Source: Polychytrium aggregatum (lineage: Eukaryota > Chytridiomycota > Chytridiomycetes > Polychytriales). Taken from it: 27,023 nucleotides of DNA. A program made the position numbers and the translations under genes. This document shows positions 16,189-24,491 of this stretch, piece by piece. A model generated the notes under the pieces. That model was not told where the DNA came from. It worked only from the letters and a program-made list of their open reading frames with translations, and did not search any database. Within the stretch, counting starts at the first letter, position 1. Each line of letters starts with the position of its first letter. Location of the stretch: assembly GCF_025602895.1 (NCBI RefSeq), contig NW_026516519.1:1-27023 (forward strand), read 5' to 3'.

Positions 16189-18375
16189 ATGTCCATTGCC
16201 AAGATTGCCCGTGCCGCCGACGCCATTGCCCGCCTATCTGGGCAAGCCCCCGTCGATCACCCATTGCAGAGCGCCTTCAAGTCTGCCATCGATCTCTTCC
16301 ATGTGCTGAAGGACATGTATATCAACCACCGTGGTTGGGAATTCATGGTCAGCAGGACTGCTTACCTACTCACTGTGCTGAGCAAGCATGATGCCGATGA
16401 TCTCGAGTCCATGCAAATCGGGGACGCTCTCTCTGCCCTGTACGATACGATCACCCACACGATCGCATTCGAGCGACCCTTCGATTCCGCTGACGTCTAT
16501 GGCCAGATCAAAGAATTTTGCCACAATCAAGAGGAACAATGGACGATCTTTGCCCAGCACCGCCGCCCTGGTGGTCCCGATCTCGTCCCCTTGAACGACA
16601 CTGGCCTGGAGATGTGTCTTGCGTGTGATCAAACCATCGATCGCACCATCGACATTGCTCGCATCGTCACTGAGAAGCGCAAAGAGCAGCCAGAGGAAGC
16701 AAGTGAGCCCGATGCGAAGAGGTGCAAAGCATCCACCGCCGACGAGGAAGGTGAAACCGAGCCTGTTCCGCCCCCCACGGACTCGGCCATCAATGACGTC
16801 GATCCCCCGGGTCCTAGCATACCGGCTGAGAAGTCTGAGGAACCCGACGTGTCCGAGGAACCGGGCATGTCCGAGAAGCTCATCGATGACCCCGAAGACG
16901 ACAGCCAGAGCGACGTGACTGAAGATTTGGATATCGCCCCTTATGAAGGACCAGGCGCGACTGCTGAACCCACGACCCCGGCAAACAACGAGCGCGAAGA
17001 CGGTGAACTGACCCCCGTCCTCGACGCACCGGTTGCTCCTCCCTCGCTCAGCGAAGCTTGCATCAAAGCGGAGCCACCCGTGCCAGAAAATGAACGATCT
17101 CCTTCCCCGGCTTCATCGGATAGCGTTCCGTCCGAGCCCGACACACCAGACTCCATACTCGACGAGTGTATGGAGTTCATCATGGAGAACTTCAAGCAAA
17201 TTCCTCTTGATGACCATGAGTGGGATCGCACAGTCGACGATGTCCTCAAGCTTGTCTCCACGGGGTCGTTCAGGGCAACGTTTTTGCTTGGCTGGATCCG
17301 ATATGTTGGTATCGGAAACAAACAAGATCGACCCCTTGCCTTCACGACGTGGGTTGGGCTACTCGCTCCACCCATCAACTCGCCCTGGAGGACGCAGGAG
17401 CTCAGTCCCAGTACCAGAAAATGGATATCCTTTTTGATCCGCTGGGGCAAGACTGCTGAATGCTGTCCCGAGACCATTGGCCAGTGTGTCCCTGTCGACA
17501 AACACGATGGGATCCTTGAAAACCATCACAAGTTTTCAAGGATGTACTTTGAGTGCATGAACCTTGCGTCAGACGACGACGTCCTTTGCAAATTCATCAC
17601 AGCGCACTGCTACAACGAAGGATTTGGAACAGCACCATCGAAGCGCCAGGCCCAATCCCTCTGGGTCTCACTGAAGCGCAACCAAACCAGTGCTGGGATG
17701 TGTTGTGTTGGTGCGTGTTTCGAAATTGGCGCGTTCACTCAGAAAAACGAAGAGCAAGCCATCAACTTCTATCGCCAAGCCATCGCTATGGGATCGAAAA
17801 TGGCAGAATTCTGTCTTGGAGCGTGTCTACTTTCAAACCCAACGAGGGATGTTGCTTTGCTCGACGAAGGCATGAGGCTGCTGCAAAGCGCCTCTGTATC
17901 CGGGTCGATCATTGCGACGATGCGTCTGGCTCTACATTTCGAACGAGGTCAATATGTGGCGAGGAGCCACGCCAACGCAAGCCAGTTCTACCACAGAGCT
18001 GCTGAATTCGGGAGTGTCGAGGCTCAGTGGCGATTTGGCTCTGCCTACACGACAGCGAATACCGACAAGGATCGAGCCTACTCTATCGAAATGCTGATCA
18101 AAGCAGCAGATCAGGGTCATATTGACTCCATGGCCTTTCTTGGGCAGATCTACTACACGCAATCGCGAATCCGAGACTACTTCAAGGCCATCAAGTATCT
18201 GAGAATGGCTGCACATGCTGGACACCCAGCGGCGCAATGCTACCTCAGCCTCTGCTACCTGCGAGGACATGGTACTGCACAGTCGCAGAGCCTTCACACG
18301 CAATGGCTTCAATGTGCCATTGCCACCAACCCAAGTGAAAAGGACAAGTACCTCGCCCTCATTCAATCCCCATGA
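16189..18375 (+). CDS. Large Sel1-repeat protein with helical N-terminal domain
   Basis: 728 residues from a clear ATG. Residues 1-130 are helical (SAFKSAIDLFHVLKDMYINHRGW, LLTVLSKHD, IGDALSALYDTITHTIAFERPF) and resemble the four-helix adaptor found before fungal tyrosine-kinase-like kinases and in MLKL/HeLo-type proteins; this likeness is tentative. About 160-320 is an acidic, Pro/Glu/Ser-rich disordered stretch. From about 460 to the end at least five Sel1-type repeats are visible, such as NEEQAINFYRQAIAMGSKMAEF, YSIEMLIKAADQGHIDSMAFLGQIYY and KAIKYLRMAAHAGHPAAQCYLSLCYLRGHG. Sel1 solenoids act as scaffolds. Its stop lies 9 bases from the end of the convergent LRR gene. No introns are evident across 2.2 kb. 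Confidence 0.9.
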   Translation: MSIAKIARAADAIARLSGQAPVDHPLQSAFKSAIDLFHVLKDMYINHRGWEFMVSRTAYLLTVLSKHDADDLESMQIGDALSALYDTITHTIAFERPFDSADVYGQIKEFCHNQEEQWTIFAQHRRPGGPDLVPLNDTGLEMCLACDQTIDRTIDIARIVTEKRKEQPEEASEPDAKRCKASTADEEGETEPVPPPTDSAINDVDPPGPSIPAEKSEEPDVSEEPGMSEKLIDDPEDDSQSDVTEDLDIAPYEGPGATAEPTTPANNEREDGELTPVLDAPVAPPSLSEACIKAEPPVPENERSPSPASSDSVPSEPDTPDSILDECMEFIMENFKQIPLDDHEWDRTVDDVLKLVSTGSFRATFLLGWIRYVGIGNKQDRPLAFTTWVGLLAPPINSPWRTQELSPSTRKWISFLIRWGKTAECCPETIGQCVPVDKHDGILENHHKFSRMYFECMNLASDDDVLCKFITAHCYNEGFGTAPSKRQAQSLWVSLKRNQTSAGMCCVGACFEIGAFTQKNEEQAINFYRQAIAMGSKMAEFCLGACLLSNPTRDVALLDEGMRLLQSASVSGSIIATMRLALHFERGQYVARSHANASQFYHRAAEFGSVEAQWRFGSAYTTANTDKDRAYSIEMLIKAADQGHIDSMAFLGQIYYTQSRIRDYFKAIKYLRMAAHAGHPAAQCYLSLCYLRGHGTAQSQSLHTQWLQCAIATNPSEKDKYLALIQSP

Positions 18376-18384
18376 TATGACTGC

Positions 18385-19449
18385 TCACTCCATGTCACCC
18401 CAGCATTCCAAACCCGATGCAATCTTTCCTTTGTTTCTGTGCTTCGAAGCCATCCGTTTGTGCTCTTTTTCGACTTCGTCACTATGGCCGCTGTCATCCA
18501 ATTCTTCCGATGATGGTGCCGACGAAGACGACGAATCGTTCCAGTTTTCCTGTTCATTTTGTGGTTCGCTGGACTCACTTTCAGAGTCCAGAGCGAGAAC
18601 CGGCTTGCAATAAAGTCTCTGGATTGCTGCTTGTACATCCTCGTGCACACCCTCGCTCGTGACAGTGACGATATGTCCCTCGAACGACTTTTCTATTCCA
18701 TCGATAGACCAGAGACGTGTGCATCCGGTGATGTCGAGCTGGTTCAGCTGAGACAGGGTGTGTGGGAGACCGACAAAGTCGCGGATGGCAGTGTGTGCAA
18801 GCGAAAGACGCTCGAGGGCTGGGCAGCGAGGGAAGAATAGGAGGGACTGTAGCGACGTGCAGTTGTTCAGAGTAAGGCATTCGAGTAGAGGCAGATCCTT
18901 TGGCAGGCCAGCGAGTGACTCGAGACTTCTGCATGCTGACAGATCCAGAGTCTTCAGCTCGGGGAGTGAGTGAGGCAGGCCATCTAGTGTACGCAGCGAT
19001 AAGCAATCGCGCATGATCAGATGCTCGAGGACGGGTACGCTTGTGGGGAAGCCATCCATGGTTGAGATACTGGTTCCCGATAGATCGAGGGACACGAGCA
19101 CATGAAACTCGCGGGGCATGCTGTGCAGGATATCCAGATCGCGAATATTGGACATGTCCAGCTCTGTGACAAAGGCGATGGCATCCATGCAGGGCACCGA
19201 GTGGATAGTGTCGGTCGCTGCCTGGTTGATGCACTCTGCCAGGATCTCCATCTCCTCGGCAAATGTCATTTCATTCACATCACCCTCGTCGGTGAGCTCG
19301 GAGCCATCACAAGACTCGATATCAGCGTCGGTTTTGTCAGGATCGAGCTGTGCCTTTGACTCTGGAACCGACTCTGAGTTAGTAGATGGACCTGGTGCGG
19401 AGTCTTGGTTGAGTGGTTTATTAAGGAATTTCGCGAAAAAATCAAACAT
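18385..19449 (-). CDS. Leucine-rich repeat protein
   Basis: 354 residues from the ATG at 19449. After an acidic, Ser-rich N-terminus (about 15-70), leucine-rich repeats of 23-24 residues fill about 90-260: VTELDMSNIRDLDILHSMP, LVSLDLSGTSISTMDGFP, LEHLIMRDCLSLRTLDGLP, LKTLDLSACRSLESLAGLP, LECLTLNNCTSLQSLLFFP and LERLSLAHTAIRDFVGLP. The repeated 'C-x-SL' pattern recalls bacterial-type and plant NLR-type LRRs. The C-terminus is Ser/Glu-rich and basic at the end. No signal peptide or membrane segment is seen, so it is probably an intracellular protein-interaction module. It is followed on the same strand by no close gene; upstream, the acidic gene 19499-20227 ends 49 bases away. Confidence 0.9.
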   Translation of the reverse strand: MFDFFAKFLNKPLNQDSAPGPSTNSESVPESKAQLDPDKTDADIESCDGSELTDEGDVNEMTFAEEMEILAECINQAATDTIHSVPCMDAIAFVTELDMSNIRDLDILHSMPREFHVLVSLDLSGTSISTMDGFPTSVPVLEHLIMRDCLSLRTLDGLPHSLPELKTLDLSACRSLESLAGLPKDLPLLECLTLNNCTSLQSLLFFPRCPALERLSLAHTAIRDFVGLPHTLSQLNQLDITGCTRLWSIDGIEKSFEGHIVTVTSEGVHEDVQAAIQRLYCKPVLALDSESESSEPQNEQENWNDSSSSSAPSSEELDDSGHSDEVEKEHKRMASKHRNKGKIASGLECWGDME

Positions 19450-19498
19450 GGTAGCGAAGAATGCGGACGGGGTAACTACAATAGGGCAACAAATGATT

Positions 19499-20227
19499 TC
19501 AATGGGATTCGCTGCGCGAGAGGATGGTTCTCATATCGCCAAGATCATGGAGCCTGGATCTCACACTGAACAATGTGTGATGGAGAGAGTCCTCGAGATC
19601 GGTAGGGATGCTTCCGAGACCATAGATGATTTCAAGAGCATTGAGAATCATCTCCTGTGCCTCGACGTACTGCTTGGATCTGAGACACTCCTCGCCCCTG
19701 GATGCCATGTACTGCGCAATATACAGGCTCGATTCGTCGCTAGGTTGCTCCTCGGGTTTGTCGTCGCCGGGTTCGTCGTCGTCGCTGTAGTCGACAAGAT
19801 CGTCGTCTTCATCGATGTAGAACTTTGCAGCTGCTGTCGTGACCGTCTCAGTATCGCTGTCGGGCAAATCCAGCGTGTGTGTTTCGAGTGCCTTGCATCG
19901 AATCTGGGCTGGAGAGTGATCGACGAGGAACTCGCACAGCGCCAAGACATGGCGAGCCACCAGATTGTCCTCAAAGACGATGTGGTTCTTCTGAAGCTTG
20001 TTGATCCACTTGCCCATGCCGACGATGTCCTCCTGGACGGCCCGGATGCATGCGATGATGCAGCATTGGTAGAGGACTTCGAAGGCTTCACCCCTGGCTT
20101 CGTGCTGGCCTGCCAAGCGAAAGGAATCGCGGGCCAGATCATCCAGGGTCTTGTCGAGGATCGCAGGTGCGAGGAGACGAATGATCGAGTCGATATGGAA
20201 GCGTTCGAGTGTTGCAGCGGTGGTCAT
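19499..20227 (-). CDS. Acidic helical protein of unknown function
   Basis: 242 residues from the ATG at 20227; the family is not recognised. The N-terminal 110 residues are helical and amphipathic (DSIIRLLAPAILDKTLDDLARDSFRL, FEVLYQCCIIACIRAVQEDIVGMGKWINKL). A stretch at about 138-165 is very acidic (DEDDDLVDYSDDDEPGDDKPEE). The C-terminal helices (YIAQYMASRGEECLRSKQYVEAQEMILNALEIIYGLG) look like a single TPR-type hairpin. Its start is 98 bases from the divergent ParB-like gene, so the two probably share a promoter region. A longer plus-strand frame lies opposite but is judged a shadow. Confidence 0.75.
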   Translation of the reverse strand: MTTAATLERFHIDSIIRLLAPAILDKTLDDLARDSFRLAGQHEARGEAFEVLYQCCIIACIRAVQEDIVGMGKWINKLQKNHIVFEDNLVARHVLALCEFLVDHSPAQIRCKALETHTLDLPDSDTETVTTAAAKFYIDEDDDLVDYSDDDEPGDDKPEEQPSDESSLYIAQYMASRGEECLRSKQYVEAQEMILNALEIIYGLGSIPTDLEDSLHHTLFSVRSRLHDLGDMRTILSRSESH

Positions 20228-20325
20228 GGTTGGTTGAAGGACACAGGAGAGATGAAAGCGAAAGAGCAGGGCTGCGCGGCCAGGATGGAAAAAATGATCT
20301 GGGCCTCTTGTAGGACACGCCGACC
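20228..20325. promoter_or_regulatory. Short divergent promoter region
   Basis: 98 bases between two divergent ATGs. It holds an A6 run at 20289-20294 (T6 for the minus gene, 61 bases before its ATG) but no TATA box. Both promoters must fit here. Confidence 0.4.
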
Positions 20326-20952
20326 ATGAGCAACTCCCCTGTACAGCGACTGCTCACTCTACCCATCGACGGACTCCGCCCCACGCAGATCACGGTGGGG
20401 TTCAAGGATGTTGAACTGAAGCGCCTGACCATCCGCTCACTGATTGTGAAAGCGGACAGGCTCTACAACTACCTCAATGCCAAACGGGTCAGTGTCGTCA
20501 TTGGCCCTGGCAAAATACCCTATATTGTCGATGGCCATGCACTTGTGCGTGCGCTCTATGAGACCAGGCTCCAAGCGGCACATTGTGTGGTGCTGGAAGA
20601 CTACAGCACAGTAGCAACACAGGATGCCTTTTGGGAGAAGATGTACAGCCGTCGCTGGGTGTTTCCCTTCGACTCCGATGGCCATGGACCGCTGCCATTC
20701 AGCGCGATTCCGCTGCATGTCAAGGACATGACGGACGATCCCTTCAAGAGCCTCGCCTCCGCCGTGCAGCGGTCGGGTGGTTTTTTGCCTCCTTCCCAGC
20801 CGCAGGACGAATGGGAGTGGGTGCAATATCTCCGCAGCAGGGTGCATGGGGATCCGAACGCCAACATGCCCGGGGCGCTTGTGGATGCCTCCCATGCTGC
20901 CCACATGATCGAGGCAGCGGCCCTGCCAGGGTTCATTCCGCCAGGATGGTGA
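20326..20952 (+). CDS. ParB-like domain protein (ParBc_2 type)
   Basis: 208 residues from the ATG at 20326. Nearly the whole length follows the bacterial ParBc_2 pattern (Pfam 'putative ParB-like nuclease'): LRPTQITVGFKDVELKR at 17-33, VVIGPGKIPYIVDGHALVRALYE at 57-79, FWEKMYSRRWVFPFDSDG at 102-119, DDPFKSLASAVQRSGGFL at 137-154, DEWEWVQYLRSRV at 161-173, and an Ala-rich helix ending LPGF. In bacterial relatives the central motif usually reads D-H-H-H; here it is D-G-H-A, so one His is kept and the chemistry may differ. Distant kinship to ParB suggests DNA binding or nucleotide hydrolysis, but the biochemical role of this family is not established. It points to a bacterial-type gene gained by transfer. 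Two plus-strand genes follow closely. Confidence 0.8.
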   Translation: MSNSPVQRLLTLPIDGLRPTQITVGFKDVELKRLTIRSLIVKADRLYNYLNAKRVSVVIGPGKIPYIVDGHALVRALYETRLQAAHCVVLEDYSTVATQDAFWEKMYSRRWVFPFDSDGHGPLPFSAIPLHVKDMTDDPFKSLASAVQRSGGFLPPSQPQDEWEWVQYLRSRVHGDPNANMPGALVDASHAAHMIEAAALPGFIPPGW

Positions 20953-20959
20953 TTTTTTT
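20953..20959 (+). promoter_or_regulatory. T7 run 35 nt before the start at 20995
   Basis: GATTTTTTTCTCC directly follows the TGA of the ParB-like gene. It could serve as a promoter element of the next gene or as a poly-T termination signal of the previous one. Confidence 0.35.
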
Positions 20960-20994
20960 CTCCTTTCCAATGGACAGAACAACACACACAAGCA

Positions 20995-21273
20995 ATGGAA
21001 ACCATCACGATCATCCTCATCACTGCGATCATCTTTATCCTCTTGACTGGTGGCGGGCTCGGGTATCTCTTCTACACCAACAAGACCACGTTCTGTGGTG
21101 CATCGGCCGCCGGAGCCAGCGCAGTCCGGGTGAAACCGCCCACTGCCAGTCCGACCCCCGCGGCCGCCGTCGCCGCTGCCCAGCCCAGTGCTGTCGCACC
21201 ACAGCCGGCGGTCGTGGATCCGTCTGCCACTGCGGCCGTGCCAGCGCCAGCCCCTGTCCCCAGCTCCTCTTGA
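20995..21273 (+). CDS. Small single-pass membrane protein with Ala/Pro-rich tail
   Basis: 92 residues. One strongly hydrophobic segment at 4-28 (ITIILITAIIFILLTGGGLGYLF) begins almost at the Met with no basic residues before it, so it acts as an uncleaved anchor with the tail either side of the membrane. The remaining 60 residues are low-complexity Ala/Pro/Val/Ser, a stalk-like or disordered sequence. No family is recognised. Small one-anchor proteins of this form are common in the inner membrane of giant-virus particles, but they are equally common in cells. It is packed between neighbours with gaps of 42 and 33 bases. Confidence 0.7.
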   Translation: METITIILITAIIFILLTGGGLGYLFYTNKTTFCGASAAGASAVRVKPPTASPTPAAAVAAAQPSAVAPQPAVVDPSATAAVPAPAPVPSSS

Positions 21274-21280
21274 GCACACA

Positions 21281-21286
21281 TTTTTT
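21281..21286 (+). promoter_or_regulatory. T6 run 20 nt before the start at 21307
   Basis: CATTTTTTGTCC fills most of the 33-base gap between two tandem genes; member of the recurrent T-run set. Confidence 0.35.
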
Positions 21287-21306
21287 GTCCTCCAAACAAG
21301 AGCAGC

Positions 21307-22032
21307 ATGTCCCGCAATACAACACAGTCTATATCCTTCCACAAGCTTTTCTGGGCACTTCCCCAGGAGGTGCAGGAGCGCATCTTTGCTTGGATGTTTG
21401 TGCTGGACATCCCAGCCATCTGCGACGACCTCAGTCAGCCAGCCACGAGACTCGGCTGTGGACTCACGAAGCGCCTCGAGAAGAGCGGCCTCTTGGATCC
21501 CGAGGTCAATCGCCATCTCACGCGATTCCCGGACCCCCTCTGGCTCAAAAAGTGTGTGCTGCTGGAGACGCTTCGCCATTTCCGCATGTGCGAGACGCTG
21601 TTCGCCAAGCGCATGATGCACAAGTGCCTGAGCACATTTGCCAGCGAAAGCGTCATTGAGAAATATGAGCAGGATAGCTACATCAACACCATCTTGCTGA
21701 ACAGCTTCCAGCTGACCATGGAGGGTATGCTCATCCCCCATGTGGCAGACTTTCAGCATCGCGCATCGTCGTTTCTCTCCTCGCCGGGAATCCAGGGGCT
21801 CGGAGATGACTATGCTGCCCGCCTGGCTTGCCACGTTCAAGCGATGGATCACCAGGCGCGCACGAGTCTGGCAGCCATGCTGAAGGGTGCCTTGCGATTC
21901 GCGGTCAAGTCGTACTGTGCGAAACGATACGACACCAATGAGGAGCAGCGAGCGAACGAGGACGTGATGCTTGCCATGCTGGACGCTGCCCAGCGCCATC
22001 ATAAATTCCGGGTGCTGATTGGGGAGCCCTGA
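21307..22032 (+). CDS. Unknown helical protein with F-box-like N-terminus
   Basis: 241 residues from the ATG at 21307. Residues 10-40 (FHKLFWALPQEVQERIFAWMFVLDIPAICDDL) have the LPxEVxxxIF spacing of an F-box first helix and resemble the start of the split gene at 2446. The rest is mainly helical, without repeats, membrane segments or recognisable motifs; Met, Leu and Ala are frequent. If the F-box likeness is real it would bind Skp1 and bring a target to a ubiquitin ligase. The likeness is short, so unknown function is the safer label. The next gene starts 17 bases after its stop. Confidence 0.7.
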   Translation: MSRNTTQSISFHKLFWALPQEVQERIFAWMFVLDIPAICDDLSQPATRLGCGLTKRLEKSGLLDPEVNRHLTRFPDPLWLKKCVLLETLRHFRMCETLFAKRMMHKCLSTFASESVIEKYEQDSYINTILLNSFQLTMEGMLIPHVADFQHRASSFLSSPGIQGLGDDYAARLACHVQAMDHQARTSLAAMLKGALRFAVKSYCAKRYDTNEEQRANEDVMLAMLDAAQRHHKFRVLIGEP

Positions 22033-22049
22033 GTGCCAGAGATCTCGCC

Positions 22050-22601
22050 ATGACTTCCCTGCCAGGAGACGACGCAATCGAAACCCCACTCACTGGGAGC
22101 ATTTTCACGCTCAGGACTTTCAACCTGAGCAAGCTGCGATTCACATCCACCCCAGACATGTCGTCAGACGAGTTCGAGACCATCACTGAGCTCGACCTGA
22201 GCCACAATGCCATCCGAGTCCTGCAAGCCTGTCTGCTTCCTGTGAATCTGCAAGTGCTCGATCTCTCGCACAACCAAATCACCAAGATTCCAAGCAACCT
22301 GTCCACCAGTCTACCCCATCTGGTCGAGTTGAATCTCTTTGCCAACAGTATCACCCACATTCCTGCGAGTCTGGGTGAATGCAAGGAACTCAAGCGCCTC
22401 GATCTTGGAGGAAATCATGTCGTTGATTTTTCGCACCTGGCAGGCATGAGGGGGCTCACATATCTGCGAGTCACCCTGATTCCTGGGTACGCTGGGTTCG
22501 AATCGCACATCACCCAGCGCCTGGGGCACGAGGGAATGGAGCTGAGTTTGTCTGTGTGCACAAAAACAGCATTCAGCACAAGCTGCTCTTGTCGAATATA
22601 G
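22050..22601 (+). CDS. Short leucine-rich repeat protein
   Basis: 183 residues. Four to five LRRs of about 23 residues occupy 45-140: ITELDLSHNAIRVLQACLLP, LQVLDLSHNQITKIPSNLSTSLP, LVELNLFANSITHIPASLGECKE and LKRLDLGGNHVVDFSHLAGM. This is the SDS22/typical LRR pattern (LxxLDLSHNxIxxIP), unlike the Cys-Ser pattern of the LRR protein at 18385. The C-terminus (CTKTAFSTSCSCRI) is Cys-rich and short. It starts 17 bases after the previous stop, and its last 29 bases overlap the 3' end of the convergent gene at 22573. It is presumably an intracellular binding module; no partner can be inferred. Confidence 0.88.
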   Translation: MTSLPGDDAIETPLTGSIFTLRTFNLSKLRFTSTPDMSSDEFETITELDLSHNAIRVLQACLLPVNLQVLDLSHNQITKIPSNLSTSLPHLVELNLFANSITHIPASLGECKELKRLDLGGNHVVDFSHLAGMRGLTYLRVTLIPGYAGFESHITQRLGHEGMELSLSVCTKTAFSTSCSCRI

Positions 22602-23289
22602 CATTACCGTCTGAATCCAGCGTTGACGGTGCGATTGTGTATGTCAGTGGGACGGTGGGGAATGGTTTGGTGGGATCATTGAGGACGATGGGTGCCTTGG
22701 AAGGATCAAAAACACTGCCGCTAGCACTGGGTGCACCGGCCGCATAAGGGGTATTAGACCACCACTGTGTGTTTTTGAAGACGGCGGATGCATCCGGGAG
22801 CTGCTTCTTTGGCGCATATGAGACATTGCTGTAATCCAGAGAGACATAGCCACCGCTGGGTGCACCCGAACCCGAACCCGAACTGGATCCAGGTGCTCCA
22901 GAGCCAGGGCCAGAGCCGACGCGGTTTGTGCCAAAGGGAAGAGTGTTCGCACCCATGTAACCATAGCCACCGCTGGTGTCTGGATTGTATTTAGATGAGC
23001 TGTAGACCCGAGTGTCCGAGGACATGAGCGAGGTGGAGATGCCAGGGCTGCGGGATACGGATGCCTGAGGGTTCCCGGCAATGATTGGCACCTGCGTGAC
23101 ACGATCGCACGAATTGTGCAGCCAGAGTGCCTCGGGAATGATTTGGGTCACTCGGGCATCGGGGACATGCATGTGCTCGGGCATGGTATTGTTGTCGAGA
23201 AGCGGGCTGCACCATTTGCGGTCGGGAAGGAAGGACCCGTAGCGCAACGAAGAGTCAATGTTGATGCGATTGGGTGGAGTGAGGGACAT
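22573..23289 (-). CDS. Unknown Gly/Ser/Pro-rich protein, structural-like
   Basis: 238 residues from the ATG at 23289. An upstream in-frame ATG at 23367 would add a hydrophobic 26-residue stretch, but it crosses a T7 run matching the putative promoter motif, so 23289 is preferred. The N-terminal 90 residues are ordered-looking (INIDSSLRYGSFLPDRKWCSPLL, VTQIIPEALWLHNSCDRVTQVPIIAG). A flexible Gly/Ser/Pro linker with GSGSGAPSGG repeats follows, and then a Pro/Ser/Tyr-rich end. No membrane segment is present and no family is recognised. Low charge, Gly/Ser linkers and many Asn/Tyr/Trp would suit a minor structural protein, which is only a suggestion. On the plus strand the linker shows as a CCCGAA triplet repeat near 22866. 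Confidence 0.65.
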   Translation of the reverse strand: MSLTPPNRINIDSSLRYGSFLPDRKWCSPLLDNNTMPEHMHVPDARVTQIIPEALWLHNSCDRVTQVPIIAGNPQASVSRSPGISTSLMSSDTRVYSSSKYNPDTSGGYGYMGANTLPFGTNRVGSGPGSGAPGSSSGSGSGAPSGGYVSLDYSNVSYAPKKQLPDASAVFKNTQWWSNTPYAAGAPSASGSVFDPSKAPIVLNDPTKPFPTVPLTYTIAPSTLDSDGNAIFDKSSLC

Positions 23290-23316
23290 GAGGTGTATTG
23301 ATACCAATGGGTGTAG

Positions 23317-23323
23317 AAAAAAA
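23317..23323 (-). promoter_or_regulatory. T7 run (minus strand) 27 nt before the start at 23289
   Basis: On the minus strand TTTGTTTTTTTCTAC lies between two tandem minus-strand genes, at a distance like that of the plus-strand T-runs. Confidence 0.35.
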
Positions 23324-23367
23324 CAAACAGACGCAATCGCAGTCGGTGCTTGATCCCACACACTCAT

Positions 23368-24429
23368 TCACTCGTCCTGGATGTTTCGATTGATGATGGC
23401 GTTGCGCATCTTTGTGTAGACCTTCTGGGCATAGGCACGGAACTCTGGTTCGACCTTTGGAGCGGCCTTGTCGATGCCCAGACCCTGGAGAATGCACCAC
23501 AGTAGGATCTCGTTGACATTGCGGATTTCTGCCTTCTTCTGCATGGCCAGTTCATTGTTGCCCAGGACGATCGTATTGGTGCCGGTGAGTGCTGCAGCGG
23601 CATCTACCACAGCGGTCCTGGTCTTGGTGGTCTTGCGCTTCTTCTTCGGAGGCGGTGTGGTTTCCCCGGGCGCTGTCTCGGGTATGGCGATGGACTCGAT
23701 GATACCGAGCTTGGAGTTCCACTTGATATCGGCCGTATCCAGGCAGGAACGATCGGTGTGTGGCGCAGGGATGACGCCCTGGTAGAATGCGGAAATGCGC
23801 TCGAGTTTCTGTGTCAGCGAGAGCTGTGTCCAGCGCTTGAAATAGCGGCCCTGGTGCTGATTCAAGCAGAATCCCCCGGCCTCGAGTTTTTCGAGCTCTA
23901 TCTCGCATCCCTTCTGTATCGACATGACGTGGTTCCTCTCCTGCAAAATGCGATACTGCTGGTCGAGCAACGCGTCAAGCATCTCCTTCATATGCGCGTC
24001 TGGCTCGATGCCAGAGGACGGAACAATGATGGAGCGGACGCCAAGGAGTGTGGTGACATCAAGGCCAGTGAATTCATGGACGACCCCAAAGGTGCGTATG
24101 AGCTCGTCTTTCTTTGCTCGATAGTGCTTGCCGCGCTTGTGCTTGGAGACCATGTCCTCGATCATTTCCATCGACAATTGACAGGTCTCGCTCAACAGGG
24201 AATCCATCTTTTGGTTGAACACGGTCAGCAAGCTCTTGTGGTCGCGCTCGATGGACCGAAGGGGTGTCTGGTTCACGTAGCGGTCAAAGCCGTCGCGATA
24301 CTGGGATAACTCGAGCCATCTCTGGAGTGTATCGGTGCCCTGGTAGGCAGGGTCGAGCAGAGGGCAGACACCATGTGCTTGGACGATTTCGGGGAGAAGC
24401 AGAAGCCAGCGACACACGGGGAACGACAT
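23368..24429 (-). CDS. Coiled-coil protein with PKKKRK nuclear signal, unknown function
   Basis: 353 residues from the ATG at 24429. Long charged helices fill about 55-200 (HKSLLTVFNQKMDSLLSETCQLSMEMIEDMVSKHKRGKHYRAKKDELIRTFGVVHEFTG in several stretches), and QYRILQERNHVMSIQKGCEIELEKLEAGG could be a coiled coil. Near 265-277 the string PPPKKKRKTTKTR contains the classical monopartite nuclear import signal PKKKRK. A final helical segment (MRNAIINRNIQDE) ends the protein. No family is recognised; the helical part recalls uncharacterised giant-virus proteins, but I cannot name one. It diverges from the protease gene; if the protease used the ATG at 24428 the two start codons would overlap, so the protease probably starts later. 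Confidence 0.7.
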   Translation of the reverse strand: MSFPVCRWLLLLPEIVQAHGVCPLLDPAYQGTDTLQRWLELSQYRDGFDRYVNQTPLRSIERDHKSLLTVFNQKMDSLLSETCQLSMEMIEDMVSKHKRGKHYRAKKDELIRTFGVVHEFTGLDVTTLLGVRSIIVPSSGIEPDAHMKEMLDALLDQQYRILQERNHVMSIQKGCEIELEKLEAGGFCLNQHQGRYFKRWTQLSLTQKLERISAFYQGVIPAPHTDRSCLDTADIKWNSKLGIIESIAIPETAPGETTPPPKKKRKTTKTRTAVVDAAAALTGTNTIVLGNNELAMQKKAEIRNVNEILLWCILQGLGIDKAAPKVEPEFRAYAQKVYTKMRNAIINRNIQDE

Positions 24430-24491
24430 GCTGAATTCAGAGACTGGAAGGGTGGTGTATACCCATGCTCTAGAAAAATGCCCTTACTGCG

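Noticed and set aside
18609..18614. AATAAA as polyadenylation signal for the Sel1 gene ending at 18375
   Set aside because: It lies 230 bases downstream inside the convergent LRR coding sequence; plausible but unsupported.
19118..20329. Plus-strand frame of 403 codons opposite the LRR and acidic genes
   Set aside because: The LRR pattern on the minus strand is unmistakable; the plus frame spans two genes and has no motif.
20953..20959. Poly-T runs as asfarvirus-like transcription terminators
   Set aside because: Two of them do follow stop codons, but the run at 24492 follows no plus-strand gene and the distances to the next ATG are more regular, so promoter function is favoured, without proof.
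20437..22089. Minus-strand frame of 550 codons opposite three plus-strand genes
   Set aside because: It runs across gene borders, has the Arg/Gly/His/Cys-rich look of an antisense shadow, and conflicts with the ParBc_2 and membrane proteins.
22494..22504. GGGTTCGAATC, resembling a tRNA T-loop
   Set aside because: The flanks do not pair as a T-arm or cloverleaf, and it lies inside the LRR coding sequence.
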